Shown piece after piece: positions 10,947-22,699 of a stretch of 64,000 nucleotides of DNA (position 1 is the first letter of the stretch; the number at the start of each line of letters is the position of its first letter). The position numbers and the translations under genes were made by a program. The stretch comes from Anniella stebbinsi. Its lineage: Eukaryota; Chordata; Lepidosauria; Squamata; Anniellidae. The DNA lies in assembly GCA_029215795.1 (NCBI GenBank), contig JARDYH010000002.1, forward strand, positions 294,283,973 through 294,347,972, read 5' to 3'. The notes beneath the pieces are model-generated. The model ran no database searches, had not been told where the DNA came from, and was given only the letters and a program-made list of their open reading frames with translations.

Positions 10947-12686
10947 GTTGAAAAACCATGTATGACAGTCTCCCTAGGTTTGCTAAGGTACTCTTCAGCC
11001 TTAGTGCTTCTCCGTTGCAAATAGAGAAAATTGAAATACACTTCTTAAATTTTTTTTATGAAAATGTCCATAGGAACAGCATTGATCTTTCCATAGCTGC
11101 AGAACATACAACTATGCTCGTGAAGGCCTGGAGTGGGATTTAAATCCAGCACATTGAATTAGACTGACATTCTTAATGTATATATGTACAATTGCACTAA
11201 AATGGGGGGGGGGGGTGATGCATTGGAACTTCTAATGTTTATTAAGAGGTTAAGAAAAACAAAGGTAAAAAAAAATCTGACTGTGTAAAAGCATCTTTTA
11301 ACATTCATACACAATATTTGCCTGTTCTACAAGCTTTTAGTACTTGGCACACCAACACTTGTTCCCTAAGTTCACGAGAAATCCAGCTAAGAAAGTAGTG
11401 GAAGAAAAAGGAAGCCATTTCTCATTACCAAACAGTGAGCCTTATATTCAGTTTGTATCCCTCATTAGCTTACAGCTTCTGCCATAAAGTAGAATAACAC
11501 CTTGATAAAACAAAACCTGATTGGGTTTCAGCTTCAGTGTCCATAATTACTTGGTTTCAGCAACTTCTAGCAGTGGCATCACATCCTCATCCATTTGACA
11601 TTAACCAGACTAAATAAATGAAAACAGGTTCCAAAGAGCTCCCTGAGAGAAAACGTAAACCAATGAAAAATTTATGGTAGGAAAACTGTTGACTAAACAA
11701 AACAAAGCAAAAAAAATCTGCCTTTTCCTCTGCCAAAACATATTGTACCATTTAAATTTTAAATGGGACGATTAAAAAAAGGTAACACATTGTTCCCAGG
11801 GTCAAACATGTTTCTGCTGAAAAATAATCTAAGCAATGATCATGGGACCCAGTTAGTCTTGCGAAAAACTAGGATAATTCATGTACTCAAAACTCAGCAC
11901 TTCTTGCTTATTGGCAGAGACTCCTGCACTGAGACTACGAGTGAACGGATGAAAAAGCCAAGATAATGTTGACCCCATCCAGCTGTAGTCTAACCAAATC
12001 AATGAAATTTTATGTTCTGCTAGGAATGCCATCTAGTGGGTACACCTTAACACATGTGCGTCGACGCAAATAGCAGTGATCTAAAGCAGAGGTTAACAAA
12101 TGGTGTCACATTCCCTACATACAATTCTAAGTGCTTGAGCCAACTCACGTGTAATGACCCCTAATCCAGAGTGAAAGGAAAATCGGTGATGGCTATACAG
12201 AAAGGGAGGATTTGGGCTACATTTCCCCCCACCATAAGAGAAATTAGAGATTGCCTCAGGGTAGGTAATGTCAGAAGTAATCTGTGGCTGCTAATCAGGA
12301 GGGCTTTGCTTCATTGGGAGGCAACAGAACTGCTCAATATGATCCTTCTTGTGGAGGGGATAATATCTTGATACACAAGCAAACTAACCTAATGTAGGAA
12401 ATGCTCTTTTTTTAAAGAAAAGACGGAATACCTGGCTCCTCCCTCATTTTAATATCTCTCTTGCAGGGAATACTAACAAGTAGAGAAATGGGGTTATTTC
12501 TTGCTACATGTCTGCTTTTCATGGAAATGGCATATTTACGAAATAAGTTGAACATTTCCCAGTGTGCACAGTGCAAAGTATAACCTGGATGCATAGCAGG
12601 GTATACAGCAATACAAGTCAATTGCACGAGTAGATCAAAACACCAAAAAATATGAGGAAAAAATGCTAGTCAAGTCCATATTTATT
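10941..12686. other. Intronic stretch, nothing recognised
   Basis: AT-rich. A 12-base G run at 11204-11215 is the only feature. Small frames on both strands show no family resemblance and no splice-site-flanked exon. Confidence 0.45.
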
Positions 12687-12688
12687 TA

Positions 12689-12935
12689 GGGTGACCATAT
12701 GAAAAGGAGAACAGGCTCCTGTATTTTTAAACAGTTGTATTGAAAAGGGAATTTCAGCAGGTGCCCTCTTTTATATCTGGTCATGCTAGGCAGAGCTCCT
12801 GCAGCTTTAACTGTTCTGATGAAGAGGGAATGTCACCAGGTGCTGCATGCATACAAATGACACCTGCTGAAATTCCCTTTTCAATGCAACTGTTAAAGAT
12901 AAAGGAGCCCTGCCCTCCTTTTCATATGGTCACCC
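12689..12935. mobile_element. Foldback miniature element with TA duplication
   Basis: Ends GGGTGACCATATGAAAAGGA and TCCTTTTCATATGGTCACCC are perfect inverted repeats flanked by TA on both sides (12687-12688, 12936-12937). The inversion extends inward with CTCCTGTATTTTTAAACAGT against ACTGTTAAAGATAAAGGAG, so the transcript would fold into a long hairpin. A TA target duplication points to the Tc1/mariner group. A related single-arm-like copy is at 15034-15199. Confidence 0.85.
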
Positions 12936-13023
12936 TAATTTATTAGAAGGTCCATACATATGTAGAGCATAAGACACGACTTCAGGGGTTACTGTCTAGA
13001 AAGAAGAATCTACATGCCTTGAG

Positions 13024-13341
13024 CGGAGGTAGACAACATTTGGGCCTGTGGGCTCACATAGAAATTTGAGAAACTGTCCAGGGCACAGCCATAAAATGGC
13101 TGCCATGGGTGGGCATGGCTAGTCATAAAGGACAAGTAAGCTGCCCAGAGGCATTCATGGGAAATCAAGATGGCAGCAGCTAGAGGTTCTCTATTCACTT
13201 TGAAGCAAACCCAATTGCTACCAAGAAAATATACCAGTATATTTATAAATACACATTGGAAGGAGTAGGGTGTCATGGTGGGCCCCAAGCAAAGTGTTTG
13301 GGGCTCATTGGTGTCTGTGGGCACCATGTTGCCAACCCCAG
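13024..13341. mobile_element. hAT-like element (318 bp), diverged
   Basis: The left edge CGGAGGTAGACAACATTTGG and the right edge, whose complement reads CTGGGGTTGGCAACATGGTG, are imperfect inverted repeats. The element belongs to the same style as 19277-19859 and 38151-39032 (both with a GTGGTGGTGC or AAAATGGCTGCCA core). Flanks share only 5 of 8 positions, so the duplication has decayed. The antisense 105-aa frame inside has no known product. Confidence 0.6.
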
Positions 13342-13866
13342 GCCAAGATAATAGAGCTTATTTATGCCAGTGACTACTCTCATGAAGAAGAGCCTGGTGC
13401 TTGAAATGCATTGGAGCCTTGTAGTAAAGACTGGTTTCTACCATTTTGGGGATTTCCATCTCCTTTTTGATAATGGAGAGTACCGCCAAAAAAGGAAAAA
13501 AGCCCAGTTGTTCACGGACAAATCCACTCTCTGTGAAGTTTGGCTGGACGTTAAAGTCATGATATGGTCAGTCAATGTTTCAAAAGGATGAAGTGTCTGG
13601 ATCTGAGAAGGTGCCTTCAGTACAGAACAAATGAAAATCAGTAGAACTCTGAAACAGTATCCATTGATTATTTAATATATAACCATATTACAGAGCAGGG
13701 ATAAACAACTGGTGGCAGATCAAGAGCTCCCTGCATATAGAGAACTAGCATCTCTGGGAGAATAGCATCTCTCCCCAACATACTAACTTGGATGGGAAGG
13801 TGTTGATTGTGTGTGTGTGGCAGAGTGTGTGTCTTTGGACATGGGATTCCACATGAAGTGATTTAC
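13342..13866. other. Intronic stretch, nothing firm
   Basis: The ATGAAGAAGAGCCTGGTGCT to CCTTGTAGTAAAGACTGGTT text near 13380-13430 looks like part of a dispersed repeat, but I cannot place it. A short GTGTGTGTGTG tract lies near 13810. Confidence 0.35.
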
Positions 13867-14015
13867 AGCCTATCTACACTACTGCTTTAAAACAGTTTAA
13901 AACGGTTTAAAACGGTTTATAACGGTTTTGAGAACTGTTGGGGCCCAGGACACACTCCATATACAGTTTTCAAAACGTTTTCAAAGTGTTTTATCCTGCG
14001 TGTGTAGATAGGCTC
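13867..14015 (-). mobile_element. Miniature inverted-repeat element (GCCTATCTACAC type), copy 1
   Basis: Terminal repeats GCCTATCTACAC and GTGTAGATAGGC enclose an AT-rich body with a TTTAAAACGG tandem and the block CAGGACACACTCCATATA. It is the reverse-orientation relative of 24424-24562. Flanking triplets are ACA and TCA, loosely a 3-bp duplication. It ends 168 bp from the GRK5 exon at 14184. Superfamily is uncertain (3-bp duplications suggest Harbinger-like). Confidence 0.8.
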
Positions 14016-14171
14016 ATAGTCCCAGGACAGTTTCCCATGCAATTTTCCTGAACTTATAGATCAGATCTTGATCTTGTTTCCTGCAGGATATTTTACAAGA
14101 ACTGCTAGACTAGGACATTAAGACATGCCTTGCAGCTTTCCTGATGCATTTCCTTCTTACTACCTTTTTCA

Positions 14172-14690
<519 letters not shown>

Positions 14691-14693
14691 ACA

Positions 14694-14822
14694 GTCATGG
14701 GGTGGGAGCATAGTTCAAAGGCAAAGCACATACTTTTTGCATACAAAAGGTCTCAGGGTCCTTGGAATTGCCAGGTAAAAAAGGGAATGTTGCCTGAGAC
14801 CCTGAAGAATCACTTCCGAGCA
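14694..14822 (+). mobile_element. Degraded tRNA-derived SINE
   Basis: TCATGGGGTGGGAGCATAGT corresponds to the GGGGCCATAGCTCAGTGG head seen at 2050-2230, and GTTGCCTGAGACCCTGAAGA to its CCTGAAACCCTGGAGA body. Diverged and truncated. Confidence 0.6.
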
Positions 14823-14823
14823 G

Positions 14824-15030
14824 AATAATAATAATAATAATAATAATTATTATTATTATTATTATTTATAACCCGCCTCTCCCTTCAGATCGAGGCGGGG
14901 AACACAATGTAAAATACAAAAACCACAAACAGTTAAAAAAAAATTAAAATGAGAAAATGCATCATTAAAACATCTTAAAAATAAGTAGACAACAGTAGAC
15001 TAGATGGATCAACAATGAGATTCAGTATAA
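14824..15030 (-). mobile_element. L2-type LINE 3' tail with an AAT/ATT hairpin
   Basis: ACCCGCCTCTCCCTTCAGAT and CGAGGCGGGGAACA are antisense to the 3' end of the L2 at 52259-55747 (CCCCGCCTCGATCCGAAGGG). At 14824-14868 an (AAT)n run passes directly into (ATT)n, a self-complementary microsatellite. Confidence 0.8.
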
Positions 15031-15033
15031 ACA

Positions 15034-15199
15034 GGGTGACCGCATGGAAAGGAGGACAGGGCTCCTGCATCTTTAACAGCTGTATAGAAAAGGGAATTTC
15101 AGCAGGTGTCATTTATATGCATGCAGCACCTGGTGAAATTCACTCTTCATCACAACAGTTAAACCTGCAGGAGCCCTGCCCTCTTTGTATCTGGTCACT
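15034..15199. mobile_element. Miniature element related to 12689-12935
   Basis: Starts GGGTGACCGCATGGAAAGGA and closes TGCCCTCTTTGTATCTGGTCACT. Internal TGAAATTC blocks and the GGGCTCCTGCATCTTTAACA arm are shared with the foldback element at 12689. Right edge eroded. Confidence 0.75.
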
Positions 15200-16810
15200 T
15201 TCTCTCTCACGCACAGGCACAGATAGACCTAATCTGGAACCGGAGGATGTTAAAAATTATTGGCCAGTGGCTAACATCTCCTTCCTGGGCAAGGTGCTTG
15301 AGCAGGTGGTTGTAGGAGAACTCCAGGCACTCTTGAATGAAATTAAATATCTAGTCCATTTCAACTGGGCTTCAGGCCTGGTTTTGGAACAGAAACTGCC
15401 TTGGTCGTTATGTGGGATGACCTTTGCCGTGAAAGGGACAGGGGGAATGCGACCCGGTTGATTCTCTTCGACTTCTCAGCAGCTTTTGATACCATCAACC
15501 ATGGTATCCTGCTGGATAGGTTGTCTGGGCTGGGAGTTGGAGGCACCGTGTTGAAGTGGTTCCGCTCCTACTTGGAATGGCCGATTCCAGAAGGTGCTGC
15601 TGAGGAATTACTACTCTGTGCTATGGCATCCAGAGGGCTCTATTTTATCCCTTATGATGTTCAACATCTGCATGAAACCACTGGGAAAGGTTATCCGCAG
15701 ATATGGACTGAGGTGTCATCATTATGTGGTTAATATACAGCTCTATCTCTCCTTCTCATCAAACCCAGGTGAGGCAGTGGTTGTTCTGAATCAGTGCCTG
15801 GGCACGGTAATGGACTGTATGAGGGCTAACAAACTGAGACTCAATCCAGACAAGATGGAGGTACTGTTTGTGTGTGGTTCGTCTGTCCAGCTAGTTGATG
15901 TTCACCCTGTTCTGGAGGGGGTTGCTCCTGGATCCAGAACTGGATCCAGATCGGGTTCGTAGTTTGGGGGTGCTCCTGGATCCAGAACTGTCACTTGAGG
16001 TACAGGTAGATTCAGTGGCAAGGAGCACCCTTTTATCAGCTTAGGTTGATATACCAACTGCACCCTTATCTGGACAGAGATAGCCTAGCTACAGTTATCC
16101 ATGCTTTGATAACATCTTGTCTGGACTACTGCAATGCGTTATACGTGGGGCTGCTGTTGAAAACTTTCCAGAAACTTATGCTGGTGCAAAACAAGGCAGC
16201 AAGCCTCTTAACAGAGACTGGCCAACGAGATCACATTATTTATGCCAGTCCTTTTCCACTGGCTGCAAGTCCAGGTCTGGGCCTGATTCAAAGTATTGGT
16301 ATTAACGTTCTAAGCCCCAAACGTCTTGGGGCCAGGCTATCTGAAGGAACGTCTCCTTCCATATGTGCCTGCCCAGACCCTAAAATCATCTTCAGGGATC
16401 TTTCTCAGTGAGCCCCCACCAAAGGAGTGAGGCAGGTGGCTACTAGGAGGAGGGCTTTCTCTGCTGTGGCACCCCGGATGTGGAATGAGTTACCTAGAGA
16501 GGTTCGCCTGGCACCTATGTTATCCTATTTTTGATGCCAGGGGAAGACTTCCTTATTTTCCCAGTATTCTAACAATTTATCATCTTAGTCTTTTAAATTT
16601 GCTGTTTTAAATCTGTATTTTAATTCTGTATTAATCTCTGCATTGCTGCTCAGTTTTGCTCTGGTTGTGCTTTTATACTGTATTTTTATATTGTGTTTTT
16701 ATACTGTTGCTTGTTTTATACTTTGATTCATATTTGATGGTTTTAACTTTTGTGAACTGCCCAGAGAGCTTCGGCTATTGGGCAGTATAGAAATGCAATA
16801 TATAAATACA
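15200..16810 (+). pseudogene. L2-type LINE, 5'-truncated and decayed
   Basis: Reverse transcriptase motifs appear in shifting frames: YWPVANISFLGKVLEQ, then [20 protein letters not shown] (box A with a catalytic Asp), then [16 protein letters not shown], then NKLRLNPDKMEVL. The box normally reading YADDTQ is ruined (YVVNIQ near 15724-15741). The C-terminus (LDYCNALYVGL) is in 16046-16411. The 3' untranslated part ends GAACTGCCCAGAGAGCTTCG, GCTATTGGGCAG and runs into the CATA repeat. Orientation is opposite to GRK5. Several frameshifts and stops make it inactive. Confidence 0.9.
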
Positions 16811-16842
16811 TACATACAAACATACATACATGCATACATACA
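16802..16842. repeat. (CATA)n microsatellite at LINE tail
   Basis: ACATACATAC with a few variants, directly following the L2 3' end. Confidence 0.9.
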
Positions 16843-16844
16843 TA

Positions 16845-17540
16845 AGCCTTTACCCTCCAGCATCCATCCAAGGAGCATCAAACTTTGGCACTTTTGAATA
16901 TTCTGGTTCTTGAGCCTTTTAAATGTGTATGTGTGGACTGTAGCTTTGAAGCTCGATAGTGCAGGAGATTAATGCAGACACATTTCACTTAACTACCAGC
17001 AAGACCATTAAGTCCAGGTTCTAAATTTACCCTTATGCACCGCCGTGTAGCTGGACGGAAATGTGATGAACCTGCCCTATACTGACCATACTTGCTAAAG
17101 TTTGGGCAGCATGACATCACTGCATTAAATTTTTAAAAGAGCAAAGCTGACTTTTGACAGTCAGCAAAACAGTCAGGGTTATGTGTACGGCTTTGTTGGT
17201 CACCTAAACCTCAACTGGATGGTACTGGTACGACTACCTCGGAGATGTGTCAGGAAGAAATCTATCCTTCCTGAAATTCGTATAGGAAAGGCTAACAAGC
17301 TTCAAAATCAATAGTAGTGTCATACTTTTATTAGGCCGACTCCCAAAAAATCATTTAAAAAGTGCATGTTTTTTCTCTCCATCAGGCAAGTTGTTACAAA
17401 AAAAACAGCTTTGGTGGGGGGAGGGGGGGAAACTGACTTGATGGTGAAGTCTGTATGTTCAAATAAAGAAATCTCAAAACCTGGCATATTTCTGTGATCT
17501 TTTGATTGCTGCAGTAAATGTATTACACCAATATGAAGTC
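16845..17540. other. Intronic stretch, nothing recognised
   Basis: No repeat edge or exon identified. Confidence 0.4.
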
Positions 17541-17567
17541 CCTTTCTTTCTTTCTTTCTTTCTTTCT
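17541..17567. repeat. (CTTT)n microsatellite
   Basis: About six TTTC units. Confidence 0.92.
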
Positions 17568-17569
17568 GA

Positions 17570-19120
17570 TACATTGGGGGTGCAATGTGCAAGACACATT
17601 AAGCCAACCCACAATAAACTACCAGAAATCACATATCCAGTATAGCATTTTAAAAATAAACCAGATTTTCAAATGAGAAATGTTTCAGCATAAAACATCA
17701 GCTTCAGTGACAGAAGCTGGCAAAAATCTGTTTATGTATATAAAAAAATCTATCTTATAAAATTTATAAACTGGATTGTCTGATTGTTGGTTGTTTATTG
17801 TGACTTTTCTTACTGTCAATGAGGCTAACTTTGGGCATTTTTGTATTGTTGTTGTGCTAATATATTTGTTACCTATTAAAAGGGTGATTGCCCTGCTCTG
17901 AGACATGACGTCATGCATTACCTGCCAAGTATGAACTGGCCTACAATCCTGGAGGTATGGAGATGTTATCTTCTTATCAAGGTGGGTCTTTTAAGCTTAA
18001 AGAAGGACCAGTTCTCTCTCCTTCAAGGCTAGATTTGCTTCTCTTGAGCTGCTACAAAAAGGAGGCGGCCTAGAAGTCATAAGGTCAGCGCCATCTTGGA
18101 CTTCATGAAATGAATTGACTTTCAGAATATATACATTTGTCGGTTTCTGCTTGGAAATTCCAATTTAAATTATAAAGTGAAGAAAGCCATCCGCCTAAAT
18201 CATCCTTCGTTTTGTTGCTTTTTATACTATTCCCCCCCTTTTCTCTATAATGGGCTGTTATTTTATGTGAGTCTTGTCAGTTTTGCACCCACATTTAAGA
18301 AAGAGCTTGCCTAGACTGCTTTTTTGAAAGAGACTTCATGTCCTGATTAGCAAGGGGGGGAATAGACAACTTTGGTTGGGACAGGCAGGGTGATCCTCAA
18401 ACTTGAAGCACTTCTTCCCCACAGTTTGTGGGGAATTTTGGGGTATCAAGTAGCTGTTAACAGCAACTTAGTAGTGGCAATGATGGAGAAATAAGTCCTT
18501 ACTCACAGACTAAATTGCTAAACAGGCTTAGACTCAGCACTTTACTCACATGCAAATACCCTAGAGAACTTAAAAGCAGTTAAAGGGGAAAACAAAAAAA
18601 CTTGCAACTGGGAGTACATGCAGAAGGCTTTTGCCAGGGAGGGCCAATATTTTGGCTCTTACTGACAAAAACCCTCTGGATTTCCAGAAGCTACTGCCTG
18701 GTACAAGGGAGATTTGCTTTGAGGAGGGCTTAGTCTAAGCAGAAGAACTCAAAACTACAGTGTTCTACAGTACTTTTTCCAAGCTTCTGAAAAGACTAAT
18801 TCACTGATCATCCTCCAGTCCATTACATGGAATTTCTAAAGACCATTCCTTGCGATCATAAAGTCACTCCCTCTCTTGGGACAAGACTACACAAAGCTGA
18901 ATCTAGGTAGACTTCAGCTGGGAGGAAGTGGGTTGTGTTTTGGGATCATCTAAGACCCTTATGCCTTTATCAGAAAAATTGTTTACCATGGACTACATCA
19001 AGAGCAGGTCCTTAGGAGCTTCTTAAGAAGGGCCAGAACCTCCATCCTTTTATTCTCAGAATGTACTGTTTGTTAATGTTGAGTGGGGTTTGGGGCTTCC
19101 ATTGCCCTCCACAAAAGGCC
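17570..19120. other. Intronic stretch, nothing recognised
   Basis: 1.5 kb without repeat signature or exon. Sequence quality is ordinary; no long open frame. Confidence 0.45.
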
Positions 19121-19124
19121 TAAT

Positions 19125-19268
19125 GGGAAGGGCTATATAGTGCAATGGCAAAACACATAATATGCATGCAAATCCTAACTTCAATGCCAGTCATCTCTGG
19201 GTAGTGCTGGGAGACTTGTCTGAAAATCTGGAGAACTGCTGCTAGAGTTGTAGACAATGGACTTGTTG
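19125..19268 (+). mobile_element. Degraded tRNA-derived SINE
   Basis: AAGGGCTATATAGTGCAATG parallels the GGGGCCATAGCTCAGTGG head, then CATGCAAATCCTAACTTCAA takes the B-box region and TGCTGGGAGACTTGTCTGAA the body. It abuts the hAT-like element that starts at 19277. Confidence 0.6.
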
Positions 19269-19276
19269 GCATAATG

Positions 19277-19859
19277 CAGGGTCCCCAATGCAGCACCCGA
19301 GGGGACCGCCAACAGTGCCTGCAAAGTTCTCCAGTCCTGCCCTGTTCAAAAAAATTGTTTTGATAAAAAACTTGAAAAATGTTATGGTGCCAGATTCTCC
19401 TTCCTATTCCTGAAGCTGCCGTTTATCAGCTGTTCAGTGGACAGGAAGAGAAGAGTTGCTTCTCAATATTCTTCCGTCCCTGCAGACCTTCCCCTTCTCT
19501 CTCTCTCTCTCTCTCTCCCCCCACTCCCAGCCTCTAATCTTGCCATTTCCCCCCACCCAACCACTTTGCTCAGTATTTATCTCCCTTCCCTGTTCCTAAC
19601 CTTCTTCTTTTTCTCCCTTACAGCAACTAGCCTTGTGCTCTCTCTCTCTCTCTCCCCCCTTTACCTTCTATTTCCCTCCGCTCCCACCTCTAGCCTTGTT
19701 CTTGCTCTTCCCCACCCCCTCTTTTGACTATCCAGGCCCCCACAGAAGCCATTATGTAACTAGTCACCTCCTTCATCGGAGCTATTTTGTGGTGGTGCTC
19801 AAAGAAGTTCCTCAAATTCTTAAATTTGCCCACAGGTCCAAAAAGACTGGGGACCCCTG
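19277..19859. mobile_element. hAT-like element with pyrimidine-rich core, 583 bp
   Basis: Ends CAGGGTCCCCAATGCAG and CTGGGGACCCCTG are imperfect inverted repeats. Flanks GCATAATG (19269-19276) and GACTAATG (19860-19867) are an 8-bp duplication with two differences. The interior holds CT tracts (around 19495-19517 and 19639-19653) within a C/T-rich imperfect tandem (TCTCCCTTCCC, CTCTAGCC) also present at 42510-42770. The small frames there are compositional artefacts. Confidence 0.78.
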
Positions 19860-19867
19860 GACTAATG

Positions 19868-21008
19868 GCCAGTAAAAGGAAGTTTCTGATGATTGTATGG
19901 TGATCTGAACTTTGCATTGGGCTCTAGAGAACTACAGGGCTTTCAGAAATGAACCAATGTGTCAAAAGTGAAATGGTATCAGTCTATCTGCACCAGCCCA
20001 GCCCCTTCCATCAAAATTACACTCCATATGGAAAATGTACAGAGAACCTAATACTTTGGGCCAAATTTTGAGAAGGTGGGCCCTGGAATACATGGCTAAT
20101 GGAATGCTTTAATTGTCCTTATAAAGTAACACCCTCTTCACTTCAGAGCATGATAACCAACCTCCTCTCTGGTGTACTAAATGCGGTGGTATTTCCTTCA
20201 CCACACTAAAGTTGGATGGTATGTTCTTTCCGCACCACCTCAGAAGGGTCCATATGATATAAGCCAGGACTCAGCTGCTGTTATTTTAATGTTAGTCCAG
20301 GGTGCCAAGAGCACAGCAATACAACTAGACCTTTCTTGTTAAGCAGCAACTGTGAAATCAACTTCGAGATAACCATGCTTCAAATAAAGAATGCACTGAC
20401 TGTGAAAATACATGACTGCAAACCTTCCACTACCATAACTGCATGGGGATGAGCCAATTATATACCCATAAAACTGAATCAAAAGGGGTTTGCAAAACTC
20501 TTTCATCCAATTTCCCATCCATTTAGATACTATCTGACTACAGGTCGTTTTGCATCTTGACAGCATGAACAGGCAAGAATGTTTATGGCATCCTAACAAC
20601 ATTTATTCCCTCCTCCCACGCCCACCCTTTTGAACTGATTTTGAAGAATAAAAAATGCATGGATAAAAGAGCTATTTGAAAAAGGTTATAAAACCTGAAG
20701 TTTTATCTCAACTGTCACAATTTATTATCATTGAAAAGAGAGGGCGGTAGGTAGCAGCATTTTTTTTAAAAAAAACCTATTGATATTCAAAGGATTTCTA
20801 ATATGAAGAGAAAATATTTGTATTTCAGCTTCTATCACTGTACAGCCCCAGAAAGACCCAAAGATTACTAAGCAGCAAAATAATTCAAAATGCAATCCAG
20901 CACAAGCACGACCAATAATTATGTCTCAGTTTGCTTCCCTCACTACCTTTCAAAATGTATATTTATAATTGTAGAAATCTGGTGATCTCATAGAGGACAT
21001 GGTTTACA
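19868..21008. other. Intronic stretch, nothing recognised
   Basis: No repeat boundary, exon or RNA gene seen. Short poly(T)/poly(A) text near 20761. Confidence 0.4.
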
Positions 21009-21009
21009 G

Positions 21010-21200
21010 ATTGGGAAAGTGTGGCCACACAGATGTTGGTGGACTACAACTCCCATCAGCCCTACTCAGCATAGCCAATGTTGAGGAATGATGGGAATTG
21101 CAGTCCAACAACATCTGAACATTTGGACTTGATGGCCTTATAGGCCTCTTCCAATTCTATGATTCTATGAAGGGCCACACATTCCCCATCCTTTTCTAAG
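21010..21200. mobile_element. hAT-like miniature element interrupted by a CR1 scrap
   Basis: GTGGCCACACAGATGTTGGT, GGACTACAACTCCCATCAGC and CAGTCCAACAACATCTG are the left and middle of the family seen at 9603-9739. The right arm AGGGCCACACATTCCCCATC is displaced by the insert at 21118-21169. Confidence 0.8.
21118..21169 (+). mobile_element. Minimal CR1 LINE 3' end, about 50 bp
   Basis: TTGGACTTGATGGCCTTATA, GGCCTCTTCCAATTCTATG, ATTCTATGA is exactly the terminal segment of CR1 (compare 59390-59443). It sits inside the miniature element 21010-21200, splitting its ACATCTG|GAGGGCC text. Confidence 0.88.
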
Positions 21201-21274
21201 ACTGTTTGCATGTAACATTTATTTCAACCCTCAAAGGCTAAATAAAAGGTAAGACAATTATACATTGTAAGAAG

Positions 21275-21370
21275 TCTAAGGCTGCAATCCTATGCAAACA
21301 TTCCTGCAAGTAAGCTTCACTGAACACAGTGGGCCTTATTTCTAAATAAACATGTATCGGATTGCACTGC
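21275..21370. repeat. Short dispersed repeat (GCTGCAATCCTATGC type)
   Basis: GGCTGCAATCCTATGC at the left, AAACATGTATCGGATTGCAC at the right, with TAAGCTTCACTGAACACAGT inside; same family as 8762-8830 and 31995-32090. Confidence 0.6.
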
Positions 21371-21379
21371 CCAATTAAG

Positions 21380-22540
21380 TAACCTTCAATTCGCTTAGGA
21401 AGGCTGCAGTACCCTTCATCAACTGTCCTTGGTGGGGTTTTTTTTTAATGCAATATTCATTATTATATTCTTCTCTTTCATTTGGTGCTTCTTTATCTTT
21501 TATTCTTAACAGTTTTAGGTGACAACGGGACATGAGGCTCCCGCTTGCAATTGAACTCTGGATGTGAGCTGCAAACAAATTTTTAGAAGAAGCAATTGAA
21601 TTCAACTGACCTATGACCTGAGATGTGTTTTGTGCAAGGAGTTTTTGAATGGAAAACCAAAGCCTCCCCTGGCAGAAAGTGCTCAGAGTAATGGTGGTAA
21701 TTAACATCTACTGCAGCATTTTAAGGCACTGGGTGCTTCCAGATTAGACTGTTATCATATCATCTCCCTGCCTCATCAGAGAATTTTACAGATGGTTCAG
21801 CCTATGATGTCTTCTACTCATAACCTTCCCATGTTTTCCCACCACTTCTCCCTCTTTTTTTTCTAACTGCAGAATTAATTTCCCCCCAAACCTCAACAAG
21901 CCAGCAGACTAGATAACACTGGACTTACACTGCAGGACTGTCATACGTCACTATCTCTCAGCCCCTGCCTTCGAACAATATGGGTATAACAACAATGAGA
22001 AACATTAAAGAGCTGACGTAACACACACACTGTCAGCTATAGCGCCAAGTCCCTACAATGTACATATAATAGTGGTGAGCTTCCTTTGCACCGAAAGGAT
22101 TATTTTAAAAAAATGTTTACTCATATTGGATAATGAAGGTGGCTGCTGCTGAAAAAATGTGGAAAATGTTTTTCTCTGCATGCACCCAGAGATATAAACA
22201 TTCAGCAATATTGAAGCCATTTGTGTGTGTGTGTGTGGGGGGGAGGACAGTTACGTATTACTGTGTTTTTGAGTTCAAGGCTCCACAGGTCACTGTGCTG
22301 TTTGTTGCAATACACAGAAATGAGGTTGCATTTCTAACAGTGTGGGGGTCAATTTCTTCTGGTTGTTTGGTTTTGATGTGTGCATTTTCTGCTGATATTT
22401 AAGTTACTTTATATATTTTTTACAAAACATTATAGAAGGTAACCAATGAAAATCAAAAGCCTTTTATTTGACAATTGGGGCTTGTCATGTTGGGCAAGAT
22501 TTATATTTCTTCAGAGAGGAAACGTTCCAACAGAGCATTC
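21380..22540. other. Intronic stretch, nothing recognised
   Basis: No exon or element. A short GTGTGTGTGTGTG tract near 22222. Confidence 0.4.
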
Positions 22541-22690
22541 ACACCTGTAACGCTGCATAAATGGCCCTTTTACGGCCGCAACATTTCCGCAATTTTTAAA
22601 TAAGAGCTCAAAGATTATAATGATCTGAAAATCCCATTAAAATTTAAATGCACACAATGTAATTTTTGTCCCACCATACTATCTAAATCT
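22541..22690. other. Candidate conserved noncoding element in GRK5 intron
   Basis: Repeat-free AT-rich text with embedded CpGs (CCCTTTTACGGCCGCAACAT) and caudal/Hox-like AT motifs (CAATTTTTAAATAAG, GATTATAATGATC). The texture is that of developmental enhancers. No comparison could be run, so function is inference. Confidence 0.3.
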
Positions 22691-22699
22691 TTATTTAAA

